Below, piece by piece: positions 10,452 through 22,000 of a stretch of 34,985 bases of DNA. This stretch comes from Rhizophagus sp. LPA8_4_AMF (Eukaryota; Glomeromycota; Glomeromycetes; Glomerales; Glomeraceae): assembly GCA_021464525.1 (NCBI GenBank), contig JADRCO010000386.1:1-34985 (forward strand). The letters run 5' to 3'. The position numbers were made by a program, and so were the translations under genes. The notes beneath the pieces are model-generated. The model did not search any database and was not told the DNA's origin. It was given only the letters and a program-made list of their open reading frames with translations. The first letter of the stretch is position 1. Each line of letters starts with the position of its first letter.

Positions 10452-12840
10452 ATGGGTCCAATACCTGACAACAAGAACGCGATAGTTCTAGAAAGTTTTT
10501 TAAATAAACGTGTGCAGTTTGAGAATCAATTAGCAACCGTTCGATATGTTGGTCCAGTTCCACCAACAAAGGGGGAATGGATTGGATTAGAGTGGGACAA
10601 TATATCAAGAGGGAAACATGATGGTTTCCACGAGGGTGTTCGTTATTTTACTTGTAGGTTAGTCTGCTATAAATAAATGCCTGATTAAATTAAACTTACA
10701 TATTCATGATAATTAATGATTTTTTTTTCTATAGTGTGCCTAATAGTGGTTCCTTTATTCGTTACTCTTCGAAGATAAATACTGGTCGAAGTTTTGTTGC
10801 TGCTGTTATCGAGAGATATATTGATATAGAAGAAAATGCGACAAAGTATCAAAGAAATGAAGAAACATCTGATGAACAAAAGGATTTGGATGTGCTTCAT
10901 TGGGCAGGTACAAGTTTAGAAGTCGAAGCGTTAGGATGGGATAAAATTCGGCAAAAACAAAAGTATGTAAATATTCCTTGAAATATATTTATTCATTCTT
11001 AATAATTTTAATTATTAATATTATTTAAAAAGACAATTGGATAGATTAACTGAAGTCGGACTTTCCTTTGAGCAAGTATCATCAGCTGGGAATCCGGGCG
11101 AAATCAAAAAAACATGTCCAAGTGAGTAATTAGCAATTGAAGTTCTATTGCATTTTCAAGTCTTAACAAAAAAAAATAAATTATTTCAGATATTATAGAC
11201 TTGAATTTGTCAAAGAATTTATTGTCAGATTGGGAAACAGTTGCTAACATTTGTGGGCAACTCGAGAAATTGGAAGTTTTACGTTTAAAGTAAGGTTAGA
11301 AATAAGCCGAGTTACTCAAAGTTTATATATAATAAATTTTTTGTTTTACAGTTATAATCGATTTCAAGTTTTGGAAACTTCACCTAGCTTCCCAAATGCG
11401 TTTGCAAATCTAAAAAGTCTTTCACTTAATTATACCAAAATTTCTTGGAAGCAGGTTTGCTTTATTCAATTATTTGGTTCGTTAACTCAATCTTTATTAT
11501 TTTTAACTGTATATTAAAATTAGATAGAATTACTTGAGCCAAATTTTCCAAGTTTAGAAAATTTGCAGTTAGGATTCAATAATATTAAGCTTTCCGAGGG
11601 TATTAATGAGAACGGTAAAGAAACCCCAAAAAATGCTAATGAAATCAAGGGTTTTACAAAATTAAAAATTATCAATCTCGAGTCCAATTTAATATCTAGT
11701 TTTGATGAAATTGCAGGATTTTCGAAGTTGCCAAGGTAATATAAAGTCTCAACAGCATTATCTTAATTTATGTTTATATTTGCTAATCATCAATTTATCG
11801 TTTCGATAATAAGTTTGGAAATTCTTTTTGTTAACAATAATGCAATTGATCGGATATATTATCCAAGTGAAAATGGTGATACTTTTCCAAAATTACGATA
11901 TTTGAATATTAGTGAGAATAAGATTGGTGACTGGGAAAGTGTTGATGAACTTAACAAATTTCCTTCTCTGCATGAATTGAGAATCAAGAAGAACCCCTTT
12001 ATTAACGATACAAATAGTCTGTAATTGGATCTGTATATTTATATTTTAGTAATTGTATTATTAAATGATTGTATTCTTTTCTAAAAATAATAGAAGAAAA
12101 AATGGAAGAGGCCCATATATCAATAATTGGACGAATCAAAGGATTAACAACATTGAATGGCAGTATTGTAAGTTATATAAGTATTTTGGTACTCGTTCTA
12201 TAATTGTCTAACATTAAAATACTAATAGCTCTTTAAACATAGATTTCTTTAGGAGACAGAATAAATGCAGAAAGGTTTTATCTCGGATTATGTGTAAAAG
12301 ATATGAAACCACTTGAAGAGGTAGAGAAAAATCATCCAAGATTCAAAGAATTATGTGAAATACATGGTACGCCAGTAGCTGATGAATTTAGTCAGAAAGC
12401 CTCAAGTAGTGTTCTCAAGGATAGATTATTAGGTTTGTATTTTATGCAACATTTAGTTTATTTTGCGTGGTTTTTTTTTATTAATATGATGTTTTTATTT
12501 TTCGTTTCTCATGTAGAAATAACTATAAGTCATAGAAATAGATTAGAAGAAGAACCAATGAAAAAATTATCAAAAAAACTATTGGGAACAATGGAAATCC
12601 GGAATTTAAAGAATTTACTTCAAAAATTATTTAAAGTCCCATCATCTCAACAAAAGTTATATGCTATAATTAATTTTCAAGTAAGATATTATAAAGTTGT
12701 TGATGAAATTAATGCAATATTTTCTAATTTTTTTTATATTTTAGAACGAGCAATCTAATTTAGAGTTGGATGATGATTTGAGGCAGCTATCATATTATGA
12801 TATTTCATCAGGCGATGAAATTATTGTTTTATCAAATTAA
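10452..12840 (+). CDS. Tubulin-folding cofactor E (TBCE/PAC2-like)
   Basis: Eleven exons: 10452-10657, 10735-10962, 11033-11121, 11190-11289, 11352-11454, 11524-11735, 11814-12016, 12094-12167, 12243-12432, 12517-12680, 12745-12840. They make 554 residues. Domains in order: an N-terminal CAP-Gly domain (RVQFENQLATVRYVGPVP, KGEWIGLEWD, GKHDG, then YFTC and GSFIR), leucine-rich repeats at about 170-400 (IIDLNLSKNLLSDWETV, LEVLRLK, LKSLSLNYTKISW, LRYLNISENKIGDW), GLTTLNGS followed by AERFYL, and a C-terminal ubiquitin-like domain ending LRQLSYYDISSGDEIIVLSN. This is the architecture of TBCE, the cytosolic chaperone that binds alpha-tubulin and helps form the alpha/beta dimer. Exon 1 uses a GTTAGT donor and exon 7 an unusual GTCTGT donor; both are fixed by frame. 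The 3' end converges on the GDP-mannose transporter. Confidence 0.93.
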
Positions 12841-13127
12841 AGTTGAACTTCAATTTTTATTATTTTTATTATTTTTGTTTTTTTTTGTGTGAATTAACAA
12901 TTAGAAATATTTATTTATTATGAAGAAATAAATTATTCTGTATGTACTAAATAATTTATAGTAAATTAATTGAATTTAAAGATATTGGGTTAAAATTAAT
13001 ATTAATACATTTAATCGATTAATAATTCTTACAAAAAAAAGGATTATAACTTTCTATAAAACATGATTCTATAATTCCTTCAAAATAAAATATAAAATTA
13101 AATATAAATAAAAAATCATTGAACATA

Positions 13128-14662
13128 TTACATTTTTTCTGATAGATTGTTGTCTTCAATCTTAATTACTCTGTGATCATCGTCATTATTAAGAAGATTT
13201 GACTGAATTTCAGCCGTATTGTTATCATTCGTCGTTGTTCGTGACAGTTCTTTATTAGATATTGGGATATATACAGATGGTTTTATAGGTTTTTGTTGTT
13301 CTGTTTTTGCAATTGAATATATAATTCCGGCAACAAATCCTGAAATAAATAATTGATAAAAATTAATAATAGTGATAATGTAATTATAAAAAAAAGGAAA
13401 GAAAAAATATATGATATTTACCAACAAATATGGCAGAAACATTTCCTGTTGTGATTGGATCTCCAAAAAAAATCATTCCACTTGCAGCTACAGGCAATTT
13501 ATTTAATGCTCCAACCATACTATATGTTGTACTCGAAGTTACTCTGACACACCAAGCTGATGCGTATGAAATACTAAATGCCGATATTCCTGAGAATAAT
13601 ATGGCCGTAATGAGTGTGGTACGTATATCCTTAGGTCTTAGAAAGAAAGTATAGTAAGTAAATAAATTTAATGATTAATTAAGAAGGGAAAATGTGATTT
13701 TCACTTACAAATTTTTTTCGAAATTTTGTTCACTCCAATCTTCGACCATAAGACTCATTGTCATTAATAAAGGTATTGATAATAAATTATTATAATATAC
13801 AGTATCGAAATCTTTAAAATTAGTTGATCTAATACGTCTCCTCATTGTTAAAACGAATGCAGCAGAGGAAATACAATTAAATGCCATCCACAAATATCCC
13901 ATATCAAATGTGATGCTAGAAGTTTTTACAACCGCATTGGAACTATCCGAAAATGCCGCTATAATAGATGAGAGAACCATTAACAAAAAACTTGTCATCG
14001 TCAGTCTTGATATACTACAATCAAACCAAAAAACTTCTCCATATGCTATTAAAATGATAGTTAAATTTTTAAATATTGTGTATACAGGAATTGAAAGATA
14101 TTGTAAACTATTTAAACAAATAAAATAAATAAAAAATCAGTTTTACAAATTACAAAATTTTTTTTTTAAAAAAAAAATTAGTACTACCTTTTGCTTCCCG
14201 TATAAATCATAGCAACAAGTAACATAGCAATAGGAAACCCTATTAAACATGATCTAATCACGTTAATATTGAAATAATGCAAATTAAAACCATAATAGTT
14301 ATAACGGCACTTACATTTTCGTGACAATGCTAAATCAAATTCTCGGTATGAAACAAGATTCAGCAATTTAAAAGCTCTTAATAAAACTACACACACTATT
14401 GACTAAGTAAATTAATCAGATACAATGTTTAGTAAATTAATACTACAAATGCCAAGACCAGATAACAAATTGAAAATTATTAATAATAGAATAAGTTAAT
14501 ACAAACCTGTATTCCCAACAGTAAAAAATTCATATTAAAATCATAACCAGACAAAACATATTTGTTCGTAACTGTCATCAAGATGCTAGCAGCACAATAT
14601 GATAAGATCGGGAGAGTTCCGGTTGCAGCTAAAAACGCTAAAATAGTAGGTGGTTGTGCCAT
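13128..14662 (-). CDS. VRG4: GDP-mannose transporter (VRG4-like)
   Basis: Six exons, 14507-14662, 14315-14402, 14188-14239, 13709-14107, 13422-13636 and 13128-13339, give 373 residues. About ten hydrophobic helices are visible. Recognised family segments are [72 protein letters not shown], and the nucleotide-sugar motif [19 protein letters not shown]. The GALNK motif is the GDP-mannose recognition element of VRG4/GONST-type transporters, which exchange GDP-mannose for GMP across the Golgi membrane to feed mannosylation. The C-terminus extends past the last helix as a hydrophilic Asn/Asp-rich tail of about 55 residues ([18 protein letters not shown]), somewhat longer than in yeast. Its 3' end faces TBCE, 287 bp away. 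Confidence 0.93.
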
Positions 14663-16818
14663 TTTTATTATAAAATTTCGTTAATAACGACCAACTAATT
14701 TATCGAATATATATTAATTATATTAAAAAGAAAGATTTCGACACTGGTATTTTTTTTTTTAAAAAAAAAAAGATACGTGTATTGAATAAATTTAATGATT
14801 TTTAGAGATAAAGGCTTTTTTTCTTGGTATTACAAATAATTGCCTTAAATAAATTTTTACGGTGATACTTGGTGACAGTATGAAGTAACAGGTATTACAG
14901 GATTCTTTTTGGTGATATCCTTGTTAAAACTGTATTGATACGATATTGGAATCATTGCTCGGAATCTTTTCAAGAAGCTAATTATAACCAATAACATGTT
15001 GCCAGGATTAACATTCGCGAATTTATTAAATTATTACGATACGCCACAAGAAGTCATGATTTACAAAATCTGGGCTTTGACCGATATGAGATTATGACTC
15101 TGTGGCTATCACGTGTAGTAATTCGGGAGGAAAATCTTGAAAATCTATATTCAAAATGAAATCTATTTCGTTTCATTCATTTATTATTTAAATTAAAATT
15201 ACTGCACCACAATGCACAATTTGATTAAAGCTTCTACATTAATTCATTAATCCGCATTTTACATTTTGAAAATGAAATGTGGGAAACCTGAAGGTTTTAC
15301 TAATACAATTAGAATAAAAACTTTTATGATTAGTAAGAATAAATAATAACGCGTTCAAGATCCAGATTTATTTAATTTCATTCAATTATTCTTGAACTCG
15401 TACAAGAATTACCAAATATACCAAATAGTAAATAAAACAAACTCGTAATTTCTATTGTAAACGTTTTAATATATTAAGAATTTTTATTATCTCGAGGCGA
15501 ACAAAGTTACAATACTAATTACATACAGACTATAAAAATAGCAGAAAAGTAATCAAAAAAAATCATAACCAAAACACAAGTCATTACGACAGATGTTGTC
15601 ACATCGGTAAGAAAAAAAATGAGATGGAAGTACCCAAACGTCTAAGACAATTAGCTACTACAGAACCGAAGTTAAGATTAACTTATTCTTTAGTGATTAT
15701 CACGTTTGTAGCTTATTATAGTAATTGCAACCTTATAAGTTATAATTGTATAAATATCTGTTGCGATATAACATCTTTTCTCTTCATCAGCTTAATCTTT
15801 CTCGTTCATTAATGCTACGGTTGATATAGCATAAAGCATACAACATTTTTTGAAGCTTTCATCTTTTGATAAATAGGGGAAGGGTCGTTATTATTGTGGA
15901 TCTTTGACATCAGGTTTAATATTATACATTATGATTTATGAATGTGAAGCAATATTTTATGTTTAATTTTAAATAAGAGTAATATCATTCACATTAATCA
16001 TTAAAATAATATTTTATTAGTAATGAATATTAATCAATCGTGTAATAAACTTATTTTCTCCCGATATTTTTGTTATGGCTAATAGAATTTTAATTAACTT
16101 GGGGATCCTATAAAATAGGACTTTAAGTTTGCCATGAATAATATCCTAAGTAGGGGATATCATTTTTAGAATTTATTAATAACAATGTTTTATAAAATTA
16201 AATTAGATAGTCTTCTCAAAAGAGACAGTGAAGATATTATATAGTACAATAATGTGTAAATTACGAAGAGAAATCCATATTATTCTTAGCAAAGGAGAAA
16301 GTTCTTTTAGCTTTAGCTTCACATCAGGACACTCTTTGGCGGTTAAATTATTAGTGGTCACGCTGGGGAAATCTTAATAACAGCTGAATTTATAATTGTA
16401 TAAATCCATTTTATTTGATTGTTTATTCAATGCTTGATTAAAAATTATACATTGACTATTGGTTCATTTAATTTTAACAGTGTAAATTAAAATTATATTA
16501 ATGTTATTATTGAATTAAATAAAATTTTCTGTTTTGATATAACAGTTCTAATCTAAATATCCATCCAATGTCCTAATATATATGAATCCATATATATTAT
16601 AGGATTGATTTTCTTCATTCCCTTCGCTTAATTTAATAAACAATGTATAGTAAGTAGAGCCTATTCAAAAATATGTTAATTAAAAAGAAATAAATAAAAA
16701 ATAATCATCATAAAGGAATACTACGAAAATTTTTTTACCTTTATCTTTATAATGACAGTTATTATTGTAGTGGATGTCATTTCAACAACGATTTCCTCTA
16801 TTTTCCTATAACTTCTGT
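14663..16818. other. 2.1 kb gene-poor region
   Basis: No convincing gene. It contains an exact T11A11 junction at 14750-14771, a reading frame at 14899-15159 with a single internal stop (possible decayed exon), a CACGTG box at 15110-15115, a short palindrome TCCTATAAAATAGGA at 16106-16120 and a hairpin at 16571-16604 (CCTAATATATATG against CATATATATTATAGG). A 62-codon frame at 15624-15812 resembles nothing known. Promoter sequences for VRG4 lie at the left edge and the PH-domain gene's 3' UTR at the right. Confidence 0.5.
16571..16604. repeat. AT-rich hairpin
   Basis: TCCTAATATATATG (16571-16584) pairs with CATATATATTATAGGA after a four-base loop, with one TA bulge. It may be a structural or terminator-like element, but AT dinucleotide runs make such pairing common by chance here. 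Confidence 0.4.
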
Positions 16819-18152
16819 CTATTCCGGAGCTTCCACGACATCAGCGGCTTTATCAACAATATTGTCAACAGATTGCTGAATATCAATATCATTTTCATTT
16901 TCATTTTCACTCTTGGGTGCTTCAAGTTTTGTAGATTCTTTTATCTTATTAATTGATATTGATTTCTCTTTTTCAAGAGATATAACAATAATGTTGCACT
17001 TTTTAAGCTCTTTGATCCACGAATCGCGTTCTTCTTCCGAATCAGCAATTAATTTATATGTTCTTGACTTGGTTTCAAGGTCAAATTTTGCACTTTCACC
17101 TATTTTGATTTTACAATTGGATGAAAGATCAATCGACTTTTGAGTTGATGGATCATTACTAGATTTGTAATAATATAATTTATCTTTAGTGAGCACAAAA
17201 TAACGCTGGTTAAACGTTTTAAGCAATTGTGATTGTTTATGAAGGTTTCCTGTCTTAACTCCTTCAGGGAATACGGGTTTTTGCTGAATATTAATATCAT
17301 TTTCATTTTCACTCTTAAGTATTTCAAGTTTCGTTGATTCTTCATTTTTCTTATTAAATGTTGATTTCTCCTTTCCAGAAGGTATAACGTTAACGTTACA
17401 CTCCTTAAGCCCTTTGATCCATGAATCACGTTCTTCTACCGAATCAGCAATTAATGTGTATGTTCTTGACTTAGCTTCGAGATCGAATGTTGTCCCTTCT
17501 ACTATTTTGACATTACAATCTGATGAAATATCAATAGATTTCTCAATTGATGGATCATTACTAGATTTATAATAATACAATGTATCTTTAGTGAGCACAA
17601 AATAACGTCGATCAAATGTTTTAAGCAATTGAGATTGTTTTTGAAGGTTTCCTGTCTTGATTCCTTCAGGGATTACTGGTTCAGTTGCTTCAGAGGCTGG
17701 TGTAACAGCCACAGTTTCTGCTGTTTCTGCTGTCCCTACTTTTTCTTGTTTAGATTCTTGTGATAATAAAGAATCTTGTCGGTTACTGCTACCATTAATA
17801 ATGCGAAATAAAATAATATAAACAAAAGATTCAAACAGAATTGCATCAATAAGCAAAAAAAAGGAGAAAGAAAAACTAACTTCCTGTCGTCGGTAACTTC
17901 TTTTTTCTCCTTGTTCTCTTCCACTTTATATTCTTTCTTCTTTAAGCCTTCTAAGAGTTTCTCATTTTCTATTTTTAGTTTTTCATTTTCAGTTTTTAAA
18001 TTATAAACAACATCACTTAGTTCTTGATATTGAATCTTTAATTCTTTTAATTGGTCTTTATCACCTTCTTCGGATAATTTTTTGATAATTTCATCTTTTT
18101 TAACAAGTTCAGATTTATAATATTCAATAGTTTGTTGTGTGTTATCGGACAT
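16819..18152 (-). CDS. Coiled-coil protein with two tandem PH domains
   Basis: Two exons, 17881-18152 and 16819-17788, encode 413 residues. Residues about 7-82 form a strongly charged heptad-rich coiled coil (YKSELVKKDEIIKKL, LKTENEKLKIENEKLLEGL). A Ser/Glu/Thr-rich linker follows. Two pleckstrin-homology domains then occupy about 131-230 and 259-360: each begins with TGNL.KQSQLLKTF, continues RYFVLTKD.LYYYKSSNDPS and ends with the invariant PH tryptophan in ERDSWIK. The domains are so alike in protein and DNA that a recent internal duplication is likely. The second copy is followed by another ESTKLE and ENENEND-type linker, so the unit copied was PH plus linker. PH domains usually bind phosphoinositides or proteins at membranes; the partner here is unknown. 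The first residues of exon 2 follow an intron with a GTTAGT donor. Confidence 0.85.
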
Positions 18153-18417
18153 TATTAAACGCTTTTTTTTAAATAAAAAAAAAAAAAAATTCGAAAGAAA
18201 AAAAAGGCCCCAAAAAGGATATCGATATACTAAAAAAGAAAGATTTACGTGCAAAATGAAATTCCCTTTTTTAGACATAATATATTTAATGATCTTCCGA
18301 TATTAAACAAACTTATAAATATGAAATAATGCAAAAGATTTTAGTGGCATGTTTTATTTTTTCCATAATAATTTACACTCTATATGTTACACATTCAACA
18401 ATATTATAAAATACGGA

Positions 18418-18710
18418 AATTCTTCTGTTTTGTTCTAGATTTATATAAAAATTGATTATCATTAATCAGAAAAAAAAAATGAGTCTTACTTTGGGTTTCT
18501 CAAAATTTCTTTGGTAGTAGTATCTTTGACCACTCGCAATTACTACATTTTTTTTTCACCTTTTAGTGTAACCTTTTTTGCGCATCTTCTATATCGTTCT
18601 TTCCTTCTTTAGCAACAAACTTTAGATGAATTGGTCGCCTTTTTTTTATCATTACTTCCAATTTTATTATCACCTCGTGTATCTTTTGCATCATTATTTC
18701 CTTCTTAATC
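18418..18710 (-). pseudogene. Decayed duplicate of the Sel1-kinase 3' end
   Basis: This segment aligns by eye with 19021-19300 of the neighbouring gene. Shared words include AGTCTTACTTTGGGTTTCT, GTAGTAGTATCTT, TCGTTCTTTCCTTCTTTAG and GGTCGCC, in the same order, and the intron before the last exon is still traceable (TTCTAGATTTATATAAAAATTG). The reading frame is broken by insertions and stops. It looks like a partial tandem duplication that has decayed; the kinase and repeat parts are absent. Confidence 0.7.
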
Positions 18711-18740
18711 TTCTTAACGCAACTTTAGATTTATAAAATA

Positions 18741-18803
18741 TAGGTTTGCGCAAACCTACAAGATGTAAGTTTGCGTTGAATATAAATTTGATATAAGTTT
18801 ACG
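18741..18803. repeat. Palindromic TTTGCG cluster
   Basis: TAGGTTTGCGCAAACCTA (18741-18758) is a perfect 18-bp palindrome. The half-site recurs as TAAGTTTGCG (18766-18775) and TAAGTTTACG (18794-18803). Four related half-sites within 63 bp suggest a protein-binding cluster or an old short repeat; no function is known. Confidence 0.55.
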
Positions 18804-19006
18804 CCTAAAAGTTTTCTGATATAATTATGATATATATAATACTGTTTTTTAGCATTTATTTATTTACTGTATAAAATTATTTTTTTTTAATATACAAATC
18901 AAAGATAATAAATTTTATTGAATACTAAAAATATTAATACAATATGTTATTGTTAATTATAGTTACTTTATAACAAATAAATATTCTAATTAGTGAATAA
19001 TTTCGG

Positions 19007-22000
19007 TTAATTAGTAGGTTTCTTCTTCTGTTTACTCTTAGAACTCTAGATTATAAAAATTGGTTAGAATGTTAATCATTAAATCAGAAAAAAAAACAAA
19101 AAAAAGTCTTACTTTGGGTTTCTCCGAAACTTCTTTAGTAGTAGTATCTTGACCATTAGCAATTACCGCATTTTTTTCGATTTTATTATCATCTTGTGCT
19201 AAATTTTTTTGTGTATCCTCTGCATCGTTCTTTCCTTCTTTAGATTTGGTCGCCATTTTATTATTATTATTTCCGATTTTATTATTACTTTCTTGTGATA
19301 AACTTTTTTGAGGTTCTTTTCCTCTTTTAGCGGTAGTTTTGGTCGTATTTTTTTTATTGATACTTTCTTTTTGTGCATCTTTTATAAACTTTTGTATATC
19401 ATCTTGTGCTAAACGTTCTTTTGCATCTTTTGCACCCTTACTAGCAGCATCTTTGTATAAATTAATTGCCCTCTTTTTATTGATTTTAGTCCCGATCCCA
19501 TACTCATAACAATATCCAAGTTTATATATTCCATCAGAATAGTTTTTATTGGCTGATCCTTTATAATAGTCAAACGCTTTAGCTTCATTTTTATCAACAC
19601 CATTTCCGTCTTGATAACATTTACCCAAATAATATTCTGCGGATATGTATCCACTTTTTGCCGCTTTTTGATACCAATAAAATGCAATTTCTAAATCTAC
19701 TTCAATTTCTTCGCCTATTTCATATAAAATTCCAAGAAAACATTGTGCTTCCCCATATCCTTGCTTAGCTGATTCTTCATACCATTCGATTGCCTTTTTT
19801 ATATTTTTATCAATTCCTATACCATTTTGATAACATCTACCTAAATTATATTTTGCAACCTCACTTCCATTTTCTGCTGCTTTTTTATACCATTCGAATG
19901 CTTCATTTAAGTTTCTATCAACACTCATTCCATTTTCATAAAATCTACCTAAATTATATTTCGCAACTTCACTTCCATTTTCTGCTGCTTTTTTATACCA
20001 TCCGAACGCTTTATTTAAGTTTGCTTTTTTTACAATACCGTTCTCATAAATCCATCCAAGTTTATTTTGTGCATTATCATATCCCTTCTTAGCTGATTTT
20101 TCATACCATTTGACGGCTTTTTTTAAGTCTTTATCAACACTTATTCCACTTTCATAAAATTTTCCTAAGTTATACTGTGCAACTATGCTTCCATTTTCTG
20201 CTGCTTTTTGATACCAATATATTGCTTCTTTCAATTCTATTTTTATTTCAATGCCATTTTCGTAAAAATAACCAAGTTTTTCTTGTGCATCATTATGATC
20301 TTGTTCAGCCGATTTCTTATACCATTTAAATGCTTCTTTTAAGTTTTTAACAACATGTATTCCATTTTCGTAAAATCTACCTACATTATACTGTGCGACT
20401 TCGTTTCCATTTTCTGCTGATTTTTGATAACAATTTAGTGCTTCTTTCAAATTTTTTTCTATTTCAATACCGTTCTCATAAAACCATCCAAGTTTATTTT
20501 GTGCATTATCATATTTCTGCTTAGCTGATCTTTCATACCATTTTAATGCTTCTTTTAAGTTTTTATCAACACTTATTCCACTTTCATAAAATTTTCCTAA
20601 GTTATATTGTGCTAATTTATTATTATTTTGTGCTGATTTTTTATACCATTCAAACGCTTTCCCTTCATCTTTTTCAGTTCCTTTACCAATTTCATAAAAA
20701 AATCCTAAAATATATTGTGCTTCCCAATGATTTTGGTTAGCTGATTTTTTATACCAATTAAATGCTTCAGTATCATCTTTTTTAATGTTATCCTCATTTT
20801 CATAATATTTTCCTAAATTAAATTGTGCGAATTTATTTCCATTTTCTGCTGCTCTTTCATACCATTCAAATGCCTTAATTTCATCTTTTTCAACACTTAA
20901 TCCATTTTCATAAAATTTGCCTAAATTGTATTGTGCTACTTTATTTCCAAATTTTGGTGGATTTGCTGATTTTTGATACCATTCAAATGCTTTACTTAAA
21001 TTATTGCTTTTTTCATATGAAAATCCAACTTTATATTGGGCAAATTTATCTCCATTTTCTGCTGCTTTATTGTACCATTCAAACGCTTTTTCAGATTCTT
21101 TCTTGTTTTCATATAATAATCCAAGGTTGCATTGCGCTTTACTATAATTTTGATTGGCCGATTTTTCATACCATTCTAATGATTTAGAACTATCTTTTTC
21201 AATAAGTTGATAATATCTACCTAAACTATATTGTGCGAATTTATTTCCATTTCCTGCTGCTTTCTCATACCATTCAATTGCTTTTTGTATGTCTCTTTTA
21301 GCCCCTTTCCCATTTTCATATAAAAATCCAAGTTTGCATTGTGCATCATCATATCCTTGCATAGCAGATTTTTCATACCATTTAAATGATTTAACATCAT
21401 TTTTTAAATTACCGCCTATACCATACTGATAAAATCTACCTAAGTTAAATTGTGCAAACTTATTTCCATTTTTTGCTGCTTCTTTATAATATTTATATGC
21501 TTTTTTAGGATCCTTTTTAGTTCCTCTACCTTTTTCATATAATGATCCTAAAATATATATTGCATTATTATATCCTTGCTTAGCAGATTTTTCGTACCAT
21601 TTAAATGATTCATTATAATCTCTTTTAACGCTTAGTCCATCTTGAAAATATCTGCCTAAATTAAATTGTGCAAATTTGCTTCCATTTTCCGCCGATTTTT
21701 GATACCATTCAAATGCTTTGCCTAAATCCTTTTTAACTTCATATAATGATCCTAAAATATATAAAGCATTATTATATCCTTGATTGGCTGATTTTTCATA
21801 CCATTCAATTGCTTTAATATCATCTTTAATAATACCAATACCATAATGATAACATCTACCTAAATTAAATTGACCAAATTTGTTTCCATTGTTTGCCGAT
21901 TTTTCATACCAATAAAAGGCTTTATTTGAATCTTTAGCAACCCCTTTACCATTTTCATATAATTTACCAAGATGGACTTGACCACATACACTATTATTTT

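Larger units (their letters stand above)
18153..19006. other. Region between the PH gene and the Sel1 kinase gene
   Basis: Holds the promoter side of the PH-domain gene (A/T tracts at 18165-18190), a degenerate copy of the kinase gene's 3' end (18418-18710) and a cluster of TTTGCG palindromic words (18741-18803). No intact gene is seen. Confidence 0.6.

Noticed and set aside
15624..15812. 62-codon frame MEVPKRLRQLATT...
   Set aside because: No family resemblance, no splice-extended continuation, and the second half is hydrophobic low-complexity.
19790..21187. Plus-strand open frames opposite the Sel1 repeats
   Set aside because: They repeat every 108 bases as antisense shadows of the Sel1 array and are hydrophobic with no conserved motif.
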